64,000 nt of DNA from Gottfriedia endophytica (GTDB taxonomy: Bacteria > Bacillota > Bacilli > Bacillales > Bacillaceae_G), in assembly GCF_017814275.1 (NCBI RefSeq), contig NZ_JAGIYQ010000003.1, positions 62,001-126,000 on the forward strand, given 5' to 3'. The position numbers and the translations under genes were made by a program. The notes below the pieces were generated by a model, which was not told where the DNA came from, did no database searches, and saw only the letters and a list, made by a program, of their open reading frames with translations. Below are positions 27,854 to 36,232 of the stretch, in pieces (within the stretch, counting starts at the first letter, position 1; each line of letters opens with the position of its first letter).

Positions 27854-28459
27854 TTAAAGATTTCTTACGTGAGTATCACGTAAACATTGGATTGCAGCGA
27901 AGAAGTTTAGATCTACTGTAACGCAAGTATTAGATGCGAAGAACATATTTTGATTGTTTTGATTGTTCGTTCCATTTACCATTTCACAGAAAGTAACAGT
28001 TTGATTTTTATTGCCATCTTTACCGCCAGCTTGATTATTATTTACTAATGCTCTTAAAACTGCACAATTGTCATCGACGCTTTCTACTCTGAAAACAACT
28101 GAATCAACACATTGTTCAGTATTCATATTTGCGTTTTGGCCTCCACCAGCACCAGCACCTGCACCTTGCCCCATGGTTTGAGGATTGAAGAATGCTGGTA
28201 CTCTGAATAATTCGCCGTTCTTTAAAAATAGTAGGAAAGGTCGAGTATTTGCAAGAGGAACGTTAGGGTTTGCACCTAAGAATGGAACATCGCAACCAGT
28301 TGGGCAAACGTGAGTAGCACATTCTTGTAGTTCTTCTATAAATTTTATGACATCTTCAACACAGCGTTCACGATTTTGTCTCACTCGAATGTTTTCTCTT
28401 TCTCTAACTTCTCTGTTTTCTCTTTCTCTTTCTCTTTCTCTGCCATTCATCTTTTTCAC
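27854..28459 (-). CDS. cotZ: CotZ/CotY/ExsY-family spore crust protein
   Basis: 201 residues, Cys-rich self-assembling protein of the spore outer layers. Conserved Cys pattern: CVEDVIKFI, CATHVCPTGCD, CVDSVVF, DDNC, CEM and SNTCVTVDLNFFAAIQCL. Two unusual features are an N-terminal run of Arg-Glu dipeptides (residues about 6-16) from a hexanucleotide repeat, and a Gly/Ala/Asn-rich insertion near residue 100. CotY and ExsY are close relatives, so cotZ rests on synteny. Confidence 0.85.
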   Translation of the reverse strand: MKKMNGRERERERENREVRERENIRVRQNRERCVEDVIKFIEELQECATHVCPTGCDVPFLGANPNVPLANTRPFLLFLKNGELFRVPAFFNPQTMGQGAGAGAGGGQNANMNTEQCVDSVVFRVESVDDNCAVLRALVNNNQAGGKDGNKNQTVTFCEMVNGTNNQNNQNMFFASNTCVTVDLNFFAAIQCLRDTHVRNL

Positions 28460-28546
28460 TCCTTATCTTTCAATATGTGATATTACACTACTATCATATT
28501 GAAGGACGTAATAAACGGTTACTGATGTTTTAGGGATTTATAAGAA

Positions 28547-28579
28547 ATGGGCTAAGCATGGGCTAAGCATGGGCTAAGC
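28547..28579 (+). repeat. Three perfect tandem copies of ATGGGCTAAGC
   Basis: 11-bp unit repeated three times without mismatch, 28 bp upstream of the yjcA start codon. Function unknown. Confidence 0.9.
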
Positions 28580-28606
28580 AGATATAGGAAGTGGTGAGAT
28601 CAAATT

Positions 28607-28963
28607 GTGATTCATTTAACATGGTATTCACTCGTACTTTTAATATTGGCAAGTTTTCGATTAACTAGATTAGTAGTACATGATAAAATTACCGCGTTTA
28701 TCCGGAGACCCTTTATAGAAGAAATAATAATAGAAGAAAAAGGTGTACCAGTAACGTATTTGAAAATTAAAGGGAAGGGTTTAAGGAAATTTATTGGAGA
28801 ATTATTAAGCTGTACTTGGTGTAGTGGGATATGGTGTACTGTTTTTTTAATAGGAAGTGTAGTGTATTTCCCAACCATAGGAGAATTTCTCGTACTGTTA
28901 TTAGCGATTGCGGGCGGGGCAGGAGTCATTGAAACAATTGTTAGTAAATTGATAGATAGTTGA
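28607..28963 (+). CDS. yjcA: Sporulation membrane protein YjcA (DUF1360)
   Basis: 118 residues. N-terminal hydrophobic segment (WYSLVLLILASFRLTRLVV), then an RRPF...GELLSCTWCSGIWC stretch with the conserved Cys/Trp cluster of DUF1360, and two further hydrophobic segments. GTG start at 28607 with RBS GTGGTGAG. Homologues are sporulation-expressed; the role is unknown. Confidence 0.85.
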   Translation: MIHLTWYSLVLLILASFRLTRLVVHDKITAFIRRPFIEEIIIEEKGVPVTYLKIKGKGLRKFIGELLSCTWCSGIWCTVFLIGSVVYFPTIGEFLVLLLAIAGGAGVIETIVSKLIDS

Positions 28964-28972
28964 ATACCCCAA

Positions 28973-28999
28973 ACGAACGTTTGAAAAATTCATATAATA
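28973..28999 (+). promoter_or_regulatory. Candidate sigma-K promoter
   Basis: AC (28973-28974), 16-bp spacer, CATATAATA (28991-28999). This matches the sigma-K consensus AC-N16-CATANNNTA exactly and lies 34 bp before the Gln-rich small gene. Confidence 0.7.
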
Positions 29000-29032
29000 A
29001 AATGGAATGAATAGATAAGGAGGAACAGACTA

Positions 29033-29236
29033 GTGAATAATCAACATCAAAATCCTTATTCAAATGTTCCAATGAACCAAGCAGAATTAATGCAATATCA
29101 ACAACAACTCCATTACCAACAGATGCAGCAAATCCAACATATGCAACAGATAGAGCAACAAGCGCAAACGGAAGGCTATGAAAGAAAACAGGGTTGTGGT
29201 TGTGGTAGTAGAGCTAGAAGAACTCGTCGGAAATAA
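29033..29236 (+). CDS. Small Gln-rich basic-tailed protein, probable coat protein
   Basis: 67 residues: Asn/Gln/Met-rich N-terminal two-thirds (YQQQLHYQQMQQIQHMQQIE) and a Cys/Gly-Arg tail (GCGCGSRARRTRRK). GTG start at 29033 behind AAGGAGG. A consensus-perfect sigma-K promoter lies upstream and a strong terminator follows, so it is likely a mother-cell gene. I do not recognise a named family. Confidence 0.7.
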   Translation: MNNQHQNPYSNVPMNQAELMQYQQQLHYQQMQQIQHMQQIEQQAQTEGYERKQGCGCGSRARRTRRK

Positions 29237-29287
29237 ACAAGTGCCAGCTACTTTTGTTACAACACAAAAGTGACTGGCACTTGTTTT
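29237..29287 (+). terminator. Terminator of the Gln-rich gene
   Basis: 20-bp near-perfect stem ACAAGTGCCAGCTACTTTTG / CAAAAGTGACTGGCACTTGT followed by TTTTG, starting right after the stop codon. Confidence 0.9.
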
Positions 29288-29309
29288 GTCTTTTGATAGA
29301 CTAGCTTCA

Positions 29310-31583
29310 TCATCTTGGAATTAATCTTTTTATCAATCTAGATGGATTTGCCTTTTTATTTCTCCTTCTCTGAAGTATTGAGAGATAAAGAGAATTTCTT
29401 GCTCGTGTAATCGCTACGTAAAGAAGTCTACGTTCTTCTTCAATTTGAGTAGAATCGCCATTTTTTAATGCTTCTAATGCATAGTCATGTGGGAAACCAC
29501 CATCAACTGTACCTAATAGATAAACATAATCATATTCAAGTCCTTTTGAACGATGTGCTGTTAATAAAGAAATACTTGATGTAGACTGTTTGTTTTTTTG
29601 AGATCTATATTCTTTGAATTTAGCAGAAATATGAAATGCATGTTCAACGAATTCTCTTTGAGACTTGAAATTTTTACTCACTACCTTTAAATCACGAATA
29701 TCATCACTTGGCCGTTCGATTTTATTCGCTTCGTTTCCTCTCTTTTTCAAGTAATCCATAAATGCAGGACTTTCTTCAAGTCGTTCGATCGCTTCAAGAG
29801 GAGGTAACTCTTTAATTGTTCGAATGAGTTTAATTAGTTTTTCAATTTTTTTAATTTGAAAAGGAGCAGCACTATTTATTGTTGTTAAAGCTTCTAAAAA
29901 AGTAAGGTTTTGAAGCACACTATTCATCTTTGCTTCTTGCAAGGCTTGTTGTTTTAAAAACAAAACAGGTAGAAGTTCTTTAATTGCTCCTTGATGATCT
30001 TCATCTTGGGTTAACATCAATAAAGAGATCATTTTACGAATAATCGGTCTGTCATAAAATGATTCGCCGTCTTGATCAATGGTAAAAGGCAAGCTTGTTT
30101 GAATTAAACGTTCAAATATTGCTCGTGATGCAGTATTTGTTCTGTACAAGACCGCAAATTGTTCAGGTTTTGCACCATTTTTAATTTTTTCTTTTATATC
30201 ACTTACAATCATTGTAGCCTCTTCTTCTTCATCATAAGGAAAAAAGAATATAGGCACTTGACCTGAATGATGTTGTGCATTCATTGATTTCGCGAAACGG
30301 TTATTATTACCTTTAATCGTCTCATTTGCAAGAGAGACAATGCTATGTGTTGAACGGTAATTCTCACTTAAGTGAAGGATTTTTGCATTTGAAAAATGAC
30401 TTTGAAATTGCAATAGATAATCTGGATTACTCCCTCTGAACGCATAGATCGATTGATCATCATCACCAACAACGGTAATATTTGACGTATCCTGAAAGAG
30501 GAGTTTAATGATTAAAAATTGAATTTTATTAATATCTTGAAATTCATCAACAAGTAAACATTTATATCTACTTTGATACTGTTTTAATAGAATAGGGTGC
30601 TCTAGTAGCATTTCGTAACATCCTATTAACATATCATCAAAATCAAATAGATTCTGTTGTTTTTTACTATTTTCATATCCTTCATACAGTGCAGCAACTT
30701 GCTCTTCCCATGTATCACTAGGTTTAATATCACTTGGATAAATAAATGAATTTTTCCAAAGGCCAATCTGTTGAATAGCTTGGTCAAATGCAAATGATTT
30801 TTCTTCAATATCTAATTGTCTTGCAAGCTGTTTTAGCATATTTTCCTTTTGAAAATCGAATTTGATCAGTCTTGATGAATCCCATAATTGACGGTCAAAA
30901 CGTAGCAGCATTTTATAGAATATACTATGAAATGTTCCAATTTCCATATCTGCAATTGAGTAACCAAAGCTTTTAATTCGTTCTTTCATTTCTTGTGCAG
31001 CTTTTGAGGTAAACGTTACAAGCATCATTTCATGTGGCCTGATTCCATACGTACTCATCATATGAATGGCTCTTGAGGTAATTACACGTGTTTTACCACT
31101 CCCAGCACCTGCTAATACTAGTAATGGAGAACCTATATAGGTAACAGCTTCCCATTGGTTTGCATCTAAGGTTAAGTTGCTGATTGAAAAGGCCTCTTTG
31201 CTACTACTTTTTTTGGAAAATGGAGGAATGCTATGGTATTGTTTACTTTCTAAAAATACTTCCTCATCATTTGTTTCCGAAATTGCTCGCTTTGCAGGCA
31301 TGCGAAATCCATTTACTTCTCTGATATTATTCATTTCATCTTCAGATTGTTTTTTTCGATTACGTTCCTTGAGTTCTACAACATGCCTGCATAAAGTAGT
31401 TTGTTCGATTGTTGAATGGATAAAATGAGGTAGATCATGAATACTTAATGTCATAAAAAGTGGTTTTTGACACTCACAGCATAGTATTTCACCACGAATA
31501 CTCGCTTGATATAATTCCTCATATCTTTGACGAGGGAATTCAGGTAAATAGATTGTTTGATGTTGATATTGTGCAAGTTTCAT
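29310..31583 (-). CDS. yjcD: UvrD/Rep-family DNA helicase YjcD
   Basis: Superfamily 1A ATP-dependent 3'-5' helicase of 757 residues. Walker A AGAGSGKTR is near residue 160 and Walker B LLVDEFQDIN near residue 345. Other motifs: GDDDQSIYAFRG, LSENYRS, SLLTAHRSKGLEYDYVYL and LLYVAITRARNSLYLS. The first ~110 residues hold a Cys/His cluster (CCECQKPL...PHFIHS...CRH) like the CoiA N-terminus. The role in repair or recombination is inferred from the family. Confidence 0.92.
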   Translation of the reverse strand: MKLAQYQHQTIYLPEFPRQRYEELYQASIRGEILCCECQKPLFMTLSIHDLPHFIHSTIEQTTLCRHVVELKERNRKKQSEDEMNNIREVNGFRMPAKRAISETNDEEVFLESKQYHSIPPFSKKSSSKEAFSISNLTLDANQWEAVTYIGSPLLVLAGAGSGKTRVITSRAIHMMSTYGIRPHEMMLVTFTSKAAQEMKERIKSFGYSIADMEIGTFHSIFYKMLLRFDRQLWDSSRLIKFDFQKENMLKQLARQLDIEEKSFAFDQAIQQIGLWKNSFIYPSDIKPSDTWEEQVAALYEGYENSKKQQNLFDFDDMLIGCYEMLLEHPILLKQYQSRYKCLLVDEFQDINKIQFLIIKLLFQDTSNITVVGDDDQSIYAFRGSNPDYLLQFQSHFSNAKILHLSENYRSTHSIVSLANETIKGNNNRFAKSMNAQHHSGQVPIFFFPYDEEEEATMIVSDIKEKIKNGAKPEQFAVLYRTNTASRAIFERLIQTSLPFTIDQDGESFYDRPIIRKMISLLMLTQDEDHQGAIKELLPVLFLKQQALQEAKMNSVLQNLTFLEALTTINSAAPFQIKKIEKLIKLIRTIKELPPLEAIERLEESPAFMDYLKKRGNEANKIERPSDDIRDLKVVSKNFKSQREFVEHAFHISAKFKEYRSQKNKQSTSSISLLTAHRSKGLEYDYVYLLGTVDGGFPHDYALEALKNGDSTQIEEERRLLYVAITRARNSLYLSILQRRRNKKANPSRLIKRLIPR

Positions 31584-31720
31584 AGTCTTTCCCCTCGCTC
31601 CGTTTCTATATTCAGACCTTACTATGTTATCAAAAAGAGGAGATAGAGAAAAGAGAAAGGAATAATTTGGACAAATTTTACCGATATAAACTATAAGAAT
31701 AGTAGAAGAGGGTGATGAAA

Positions 31721-31978
31721 ATGGGTTTTATCCCACCAGTTCAAAGTACTCCTACGAATGACCATATTAATCAAGCAAATAAATATGCCTCACAAAGGTT
31801 TAACATTGGAGAAGTCATAAAACCATCAATTTATACAATTCTTCAGCAAAGAAAACGTGAAGTGTATCTACGTAACCATAAAAAAATAAAAAGTAATCAA
31901 TACGATTCCTCAATTGAAGAACAAAATCTTATTAAATCAATCACTGGAAAAGGAAAAACCATTAATGAGACGATTTGA
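31721..31978 (+). CDS. Small protein of unknown function
   Basis: 85 residues from ATG 31721 (MGFIPPVQSTPTND), chosen because of the RBS GAGGGTGA. Soluble, basic (ILQQRKREVYLRNHKKIK), no motif recognised. It is divergent from yjcD and followed by a bidirectional terminator, in the position of a small gene between yjcD and yjcF in related genomes. Confidence 0.65.
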   Translation: MGFIPPVQSTPTNDHINQANKYASQRFNIGEVIKPSIYTILQQRKREVYLRNHKKIKSNQYDSSIEEQNLIKSITGKGKTINETI

Positions 31979-31986
31979 TGTGAAAT

Positions 31987-32041
31987 AAAAAAGGTAATCC
32001 CTTTAAAAGTAAGACAATACTTTTAGGAATTACCTTTTTTT
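31987..32041. terminator. Bidirectional terminator
   Basis: Stem AAAAAAGGTAAT...ATTACCTTTTTT with an inner TAAAAGTA/TACTTTTA hairpin, between convergent genes. Confidence 0.88.
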
Positions 32042-32472
32042 TAGTTTAAATTAAATGTCATTTCTGCATGTCGAATACCTGCTTCATAGAAAAAATCAGA
32101 CGAAATGGTATAACCTAACTTTTCATAAAAAGGTATTGCTGTTTCTTGTGCATTAAGAACTAATTGCGATACATTGTGATCCTTAGCAGTTTGATGGATT
32201 TTTTCCATTATTTGTTTTCCGGCATCTAACCCTCGAAATTCTTTTAAAACACAAATTCGTTGCACCTTGCCTTTGTTATTTAAAATTCTTAAACGACCAG
32301 CGGAAATAGGCTCGGAATTCGAGTACCCTACAAAATGAATACATTCATCATCTAATCCATCAAATTCTAATTCTTGTGAAATTTGTTGTTCTCCTACAAA
32401 TACTAATTTTCGAATAGACAATGCATCTTGAATTTCTTTTTCAGATGCTGCTTCAATTGTTTTCAAACTCAT
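32041..32472 (-). CDS. yjcF: GNAT-family N-acetyltransferase YjcF
   Basis: 143 residues, single GNAT fold. The acetyl-CoA loop region is RICVLKEFRGLDAGKQIMEKI. The C-terminal strand is NAQETAIPFYEKLGY. Substrate unknown. It overlaps yjcG by 4 bases, so the two are translationally coupled. The order yjcF-yjcG-yjcH is conserved in Bacillus. Confidence 0.88.
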   Translation of the reverse strand: MSLKTIEAASEKEIQDALSIRKLVFVGEQQISQELEFDGLDDECIHFVGYSNSEPISAGRLRILNNKGKVQRICVLKEFRGLDAGKQIMEKIHQTAKDHNVSQLVLNAQETAIPFYEKLGYTISSDFFYEAGIRHAEMTFNLN

Positions 32473-32984
32473 TTAGATCCTCCAAAATCAAATGACTCAT
32501 AAACTTCCCATGATCCATTCTCTAACTCATAAACTAACTGAAAAGATGAGATGGTTTCAGTGTGAGAAAATTGTTCCATACTAAGTTTCCCGAAAATGTC
32601 AGAAAACTCAGCGCTTGAAAGTTCTTGAGATAATGTAATATGTGGAACAAATGAGTATTCCTTCTTAGTTGTTAGTGGACTACTGTACATTTGTTCATGC
32701 AATTTTTTCAATTCATCGCTTGCAGTTACTTTTAAGTAAATCACATTGTTGACTGGAGCAAAATGACTAACTTTATTAATCTCAATTTCAAATGGTTTTG
32801 TCTGACTTGCAATTTCTTTTAAGGTTTTAACGATTTCAGGTAACTTATCCTCAGTTAGTTCAAAACTTCTTTTAATGGTTATATGAGGAGAAATAAGAGT
32901 GTACTTAGGATCAAAACGTTTTCGGTATGCATTTACTTTTTCTTGAATTAAAGTAGATGGAAAAATCACAACGCCACATTTCAT
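32469..32984 (-). CDS. yjcG: 2H phosphoesterase YjcG
   Basis: 171 residues with the two HxT motifs of the 2'-5' RNA ligase-like (2H) superfamily, HITIKR (about residue 34) and HITLSQ (about residue 116). Substrate is probably a cyclic or 2'-5' linked nucleotide, not established. Intact, unlike the related pseudogene at 6553-7083. Confidence 0.9.
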   Translation of the reverse strand: MKCGVVIFPSTLIQEKVNAYRKRFDPKYTLISPHITIKRSFELTEDKLPEIVKTLKEIASQTKPFEIEINKVSHFAPVNNVIYLKVTASDELKKLHEQMYSSPLTTKKEYSFVPHITLSQELSSAEFSDIFGKLSMEQFSHTETISSFQLVYELENGSWEVYESFDFGGSK

Positions 32985-33079
32985 AATATTCAGCCTCCTA
33001 AGATCATTTTTTGTAAGGAAATTTGAAAATTCCTACTATTAGTATATCAGAAGAAAGGTAAGAAAATAATGTAAACGCG

Positions 33080-33808
33080 TTACTTCTTTAAACATAATTT
33101 TAATAAATCGTGTAATTGCTTCTCCCAATTGGTCCAAGTATGATCTCCTTCAAATTCTTCATATACATACTCAATTGTTAACTTTTGCAGCAATTCCTTT
33201 AATTGATGACTTCCCTCTACAAAGTTTACTAACTGCTTACTAGGTGTAAAAACATTTGTTTCTTCCGTACCGACAGTTTGATAAATAGAAAGAGGGATTG
33301 GCAAAGCATTTTCTTGAATAAATTGAAGAACAGTATCATTTACAAATGGTGACTGTAAAATAACTTTTCCAAAACTATGTGGATATTGAAATGCTGCTTG
33401 TAGTGAAACAGTAGCGCCTAATGAATCACCAATTAATGTACGGCCATGAGCCAGACTTAGTGTTGGTAAGGTTTGATCCAAGTATGGTAAAAGTTCTTCT
33501 GCCAAAAAGCGGATATATTCAGTTTGTTTCGGCTGCGATGGATGATAATGTTTAAATCTCTCTTCTACGGATTCATATGGTAAGCCAACGATAATAGTTG
33601 GTTGAATGACTCCGTCTTTCATTAATTGATCAACCACTCGATGAACTTTTCCTAAATTAAAATAATCTTGTCCGTCTTGAGCAATCAGTAACTCATGCTT
33701 TAAAAGTGGACTAAAATGAGTTGGATAATAAATTGTAAATGTGAATGAGTTTTGTAAATGCTGACTATAAATTGTATGTTCTTCTCTAACCCCAGTATGT
33801 TGATGCAT
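33080..33808 (-). CDS. yjcH: Esterase-D-like alpha/beta hydrolase YjcH
   Basis: 242 residues. The nucleophile elbow GDSLGA is in TLIGDSLGATVSLQAAF. The catalytic Asp/His are near the C-terminus (EFEGDHTWTNWEKQL). Early motif LLIAQDGQDYFNLG resembles enterochelin-esterase/esterase D proteins. No signal peptide. Substrate not known. Confidence 0.87.
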   Translation of the reverse strand: MHQHTGVREEHTIYSQHLQNSFTFTIYYPTHFSPLLKHELLIAQDGQDYFNLGKVHRVVDQLMKDGVIQPTIIVGLPYESVEERFKHYHPSQPKQTEYIRFLAEELLPYLDQTLPTLSLAHGRTLIGDSLGATVSLQAAFQYPHSFGKVILQSPFVNDTVLQFIQENALPIPLSIYQTVGTEETNVFTPSKQLVNFVEGSHQLKELLQKLTIEYVYEEFEGDHTWTNWEKQLHDLLKLCLKK

Positions 33809-33924
33809 AACTATCTCCCATCCTATCCTAATAGTGCTATAATTTAGATGTTACTATATTTCTGAATTAAACAAAAAGTAAAAAGGATTGAAAATCACAT
33901 TAAAAATTTTTCTAGAGGTGGCAC

Positions 33925-34836
33925 ATGAAAAAAACAACAGCAAATGGCATGATGATCTTAATGATCTTATCTATCCTATTTATTTCAACTTCTGCCATTT
34001 TTGCAAAATGGACAACAGCATCGCCGTCAGTCTTAAGTATGTACCGTTTATGGTTCGCATGTATTTGGATGATTCCAATTGTATTAAATAGGAAAGAAGA
34101 AGTAAAATCTATCCCAAAAAAGAACTTTCGAATATTTGCACTTGCTGGGTTCTTTTTAGCTTTTCATTTTATTTTATGGTATGGATCTTTAGTATTTACT
34201 TCTGTAGCAAGTTCAACAATCATTCTTGCACTTCAGCCACTTGTCGCAATGATCTTTGGCTATTTTCTTTTTAAAGAAAAAACAAATAAATCCTCACTCA
34301 TCTGTATGTTGATTGCGATTTCAGGTGTTGTTTTTATTGGGATGGGAGACATAGGACTAAGTGTAAATGCATTCAAAGGCGATCTTCTTTCATTTTTTAG
34401 CGTAATCGCAGCAGTCGCTTATTTATTAGTAGGTCAACAAAATGTTAAAGGCTTAACACATTGGATTTATACTTTTTTTGTATTCCTTTTTGCAGCGATT
34501 TTTCTAACTATTTATAATGTTATTACAGCTGATAACTTCTTTCATTATAAATTGCAGGATTGGGGAATATTTGTTGCATTAGCAGTGATCCCTTCACTGG
34601 CTCATATTATACATAACTATTTACTAAACTATGTAAATGCAACGACAATATCAATGAGCATATTAGGGGAGCCAGTAGGTGCTTCAATATTGGCATTCTT
34701 TTTATTAAATGAAGTATTAGCAGGGTTCCAATTAATTGGTGGAGTGATTGTAATCATTAGTGTGTTTTTATATCTTGTGCAGCAGCAAAAAGTACTAGCT
34801 ATGAAGATAAGTGAGGAAACCATTACTTCTGCTTGA
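33925..34836 (+). CDS. EamA/DMT-family transporter
   Basis: Membrane protein of 303 residues with ten hydrophobic segments in two EamA repeats. The first repeat ends in IILALQPLVAMIFGYFLFKE and the second in ISMSILGEPVGASILAFFLLNE, both typical of drug/metabolite transporters. RBS AGAGGTGG precedes ATG 33925. Substrate unknown. It is the last backbone gene before the tRNA-Val hot spot. Confidence 0.9.
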   Translation: MKKTTANGMMILMILSILFISTSAIFAKWTTASPSVLSMYRLWFACIWMIPIVLNRKEEVKSIPKKNFRIFALAGFFLAFHFILWYGSLVFTSVASSTIILALQPLVAMIFGYFLFKEKTNKSSLICMLIAISGVVFIGMGDIGLSVNAFKGDLLSFFSVIAAVAYLLVGQQNVKGLTHWIYTFFVFLFAAIFLTIYNVITADNFFHYKLQDWGIFVALAVIPSLAHIIHNYLLNYVNATTISMSILGEPVGASILAFFLLNEVLAGFQLIGGVIVIISVFLYLVQQQKVLAMKISEETITSA

Positions 34837-35072
34837 AGGCAGGGAACAAAGGACAAGGGATAAAAGGTAGGAACAAGGGGTCAGGTTAAAGGCAGGAACA
34901 AGAACTAGGATTAAGGGTATAGGAAGGAGGCTGAGCTTATTTCTCAGCTTCTTTAGGTTTCTAGGAAAAGGAATGTGATAATGTAATTTTAAAAATAGAG
35001 CGGTTTGCTTATGAAAGTAAATTGACATAATTGACAGAAATTAGTATAGTATATGTACATTATTTATATCAT
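34837..35072. other. Purine-rich spacer before tRNA-Val
   Basis: Contains degenerate purine-rich repeats of AGGCAGGAACAAGG type (34837-34920) and a weak terminator GAGGCTGAG-CTTATTT-CTCAGCTTC (about 34925-34952) for the transporter gene. No gene seen. Confidence 0.5.
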
Positions 35073-35145
35073 GATTCCATAGCTCAGCTGGGAGAGCACT
35101 ACCTTGACAGGGTAGGGGTCGCTGGTTCAAGTCCAGTTGGGATCA
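35073..35145 (+). tRNA. tRNA-Val (anticodon GAC)
   Basis: Complete cloverleaf: acceptor GATTCCA/TGGGATC with one G-U pair, D-arm GCTCAGCTGGGAGAGC, anticodon stem CTACC/GGTAG with loop TTGACAG (anticodon GAC), and T-arm CTGG-TTCAAGT-CCAG. CCA is not encoded. Its 3' half is repeated at three downstream places, marking it as an integration site. Confidence 0.93.
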
Positions 35146-35148
35146 TAC
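35104..35148 (+). repeat. att-like direct repeat 1 (tRNA-Val 3' end)
   Basis: Runs from TTGACAGGGTAGGGGTCGCT through GTCCAGTTGGGATCATAC, the 3' part of the tRNA gene. Partial copies recur at 48761-48804, 50764-50800 and 51220-51262. Confidence 0.85.
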
Positions 35149-35149
35149 A

Positions 35150-35200
35150 CTTGAGAAGGATCAAACCCTTGGTACATAAGGGTTTGATCCTTTTCTTATT
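35150..35200 (+). terminator. Terminator downstream of tRNA-Val
   Basis: Stem GGATCAAACCCTT/AAGGGTTTGATCC with TTTTC after. Related hairpins follow each of the three other att-like copies. Confidence 0.85.
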
Positions 35201-35339
35201 TTTCTGTCAGTTCTATTTTTAGATTGTATATTTATACATTGCACAAAGACTGCACAAAAATTTCATGAGACCACTTTCCGCCCCTACAGTATCAAGGATT
35301 CCAAGAGTTCTATTTTTCCTATATTTTCTTTTAAACCCA

Positions 35340-35650
35340 TTACGTCCAGTACTTTTCATCAAATCGTTCCGGGGTATTCTTTTGCATTTCTTCGTTTGTA
35401 TTAGAGCATAGATCTAGCGTAGTTCCAACTCTTGAATGACCTAATCGTTTACTTACTACCTTTGGATTTTCACCCATTCTCATTAATATTGTTGCATGAG
35501 TATGCCTTAAATTATGAAACGGTATTGAAGGAACATTTGCTTTTTGAATTAGCTCTTTAAATTTTCGAATTAAATTACGAGACTCTAAAAAATTGTTAGG
35601 TATAATTTACGTTTTTTTATATCTATTTCATGTCGACGAAATGCTTATTG
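35340..35650 (-). pseudogene. Tyrosine integrase, 3' remnant
   Basis: The minus strand encodes an open 89-residue tail, 35606 down to 35340. It carries box II, FHNLRHTHATILMRMGENP, and VSKRLGHSRVGTTLDLCSN, ending ERFDEKYWT. The catalytic R-H-x-x-H and second His are kept, but the nucleophile Tyr is Cys (LDLCSN). A further fragment in another frame (FRRHEIDIKKRKLYL) lies upstream, showing a frameshift. The gene's 3' end faces the tRNA, the usual integrase arrangement at tRNA att sites. Confidence 0.85.
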
Positions 35651-36232
35651 GTTTATTTAAAAAGTTATCCCCAATACTCTCTAAATTTAATAATCATAAG
35701 ATCATTTTTGTTTTTTCTCAGTTTCGTTCTTTTTAAACTCTGTCATAAACTAAGTCTTCGTAATTAAAAAATTTTAACTTTAAGTAAAAAAAATTCAATC
35801 TCAATCAATTATGTTGTGAAATAAAAGCTATCATTTCTAGTGTTTTAAGAGATTGATAGCTTTTTTGCTTTTAATATTGTAAAATATGGAATTTTTCAAG
35901 TTTAGGGTATTTTTCTTTAAAAAACAATAAATTACCCCAAATTAGATCGACAAAACATTTTTCCATAAAACCTTAAATTTAAATATTTTCTGCACTAAAA
36001 CTACTAAAATCTTTAATGATATTTTGGTAATTAAAGAAATAATTTACTTTTTTGTCGAGTTGAGTCGTTGAAAAAGAGCAATTTTCCCCCAATACACAAA
36101 ATTTGTAGATTCAATTAAAATGGTTTTAATGTAAAAATATTAGGAAAATTCATAATATTTTTATGAATATCTGAAATTTGGGTTGAGTTAATGAAATTTA
36201 CTTTCATTATGCTCCGTCTGGGGGGGGAAATC
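35651..36232. other. AT-rich leader of the giant subtilase gene
   Basis: No coding frame. Holds a terminator-like hairpin AAAAGCTATCA/TGATAGCTTTTTT at 35823-35866 and a strong RBS-like GGGGGGGAAATC just before the start at 36233. Confidence 0.5.

Noticed and set aside
35031-35222. 63-codon frame across tRNA-Val
   Set aside because: Overlaps the complete tRNA and its terminator.
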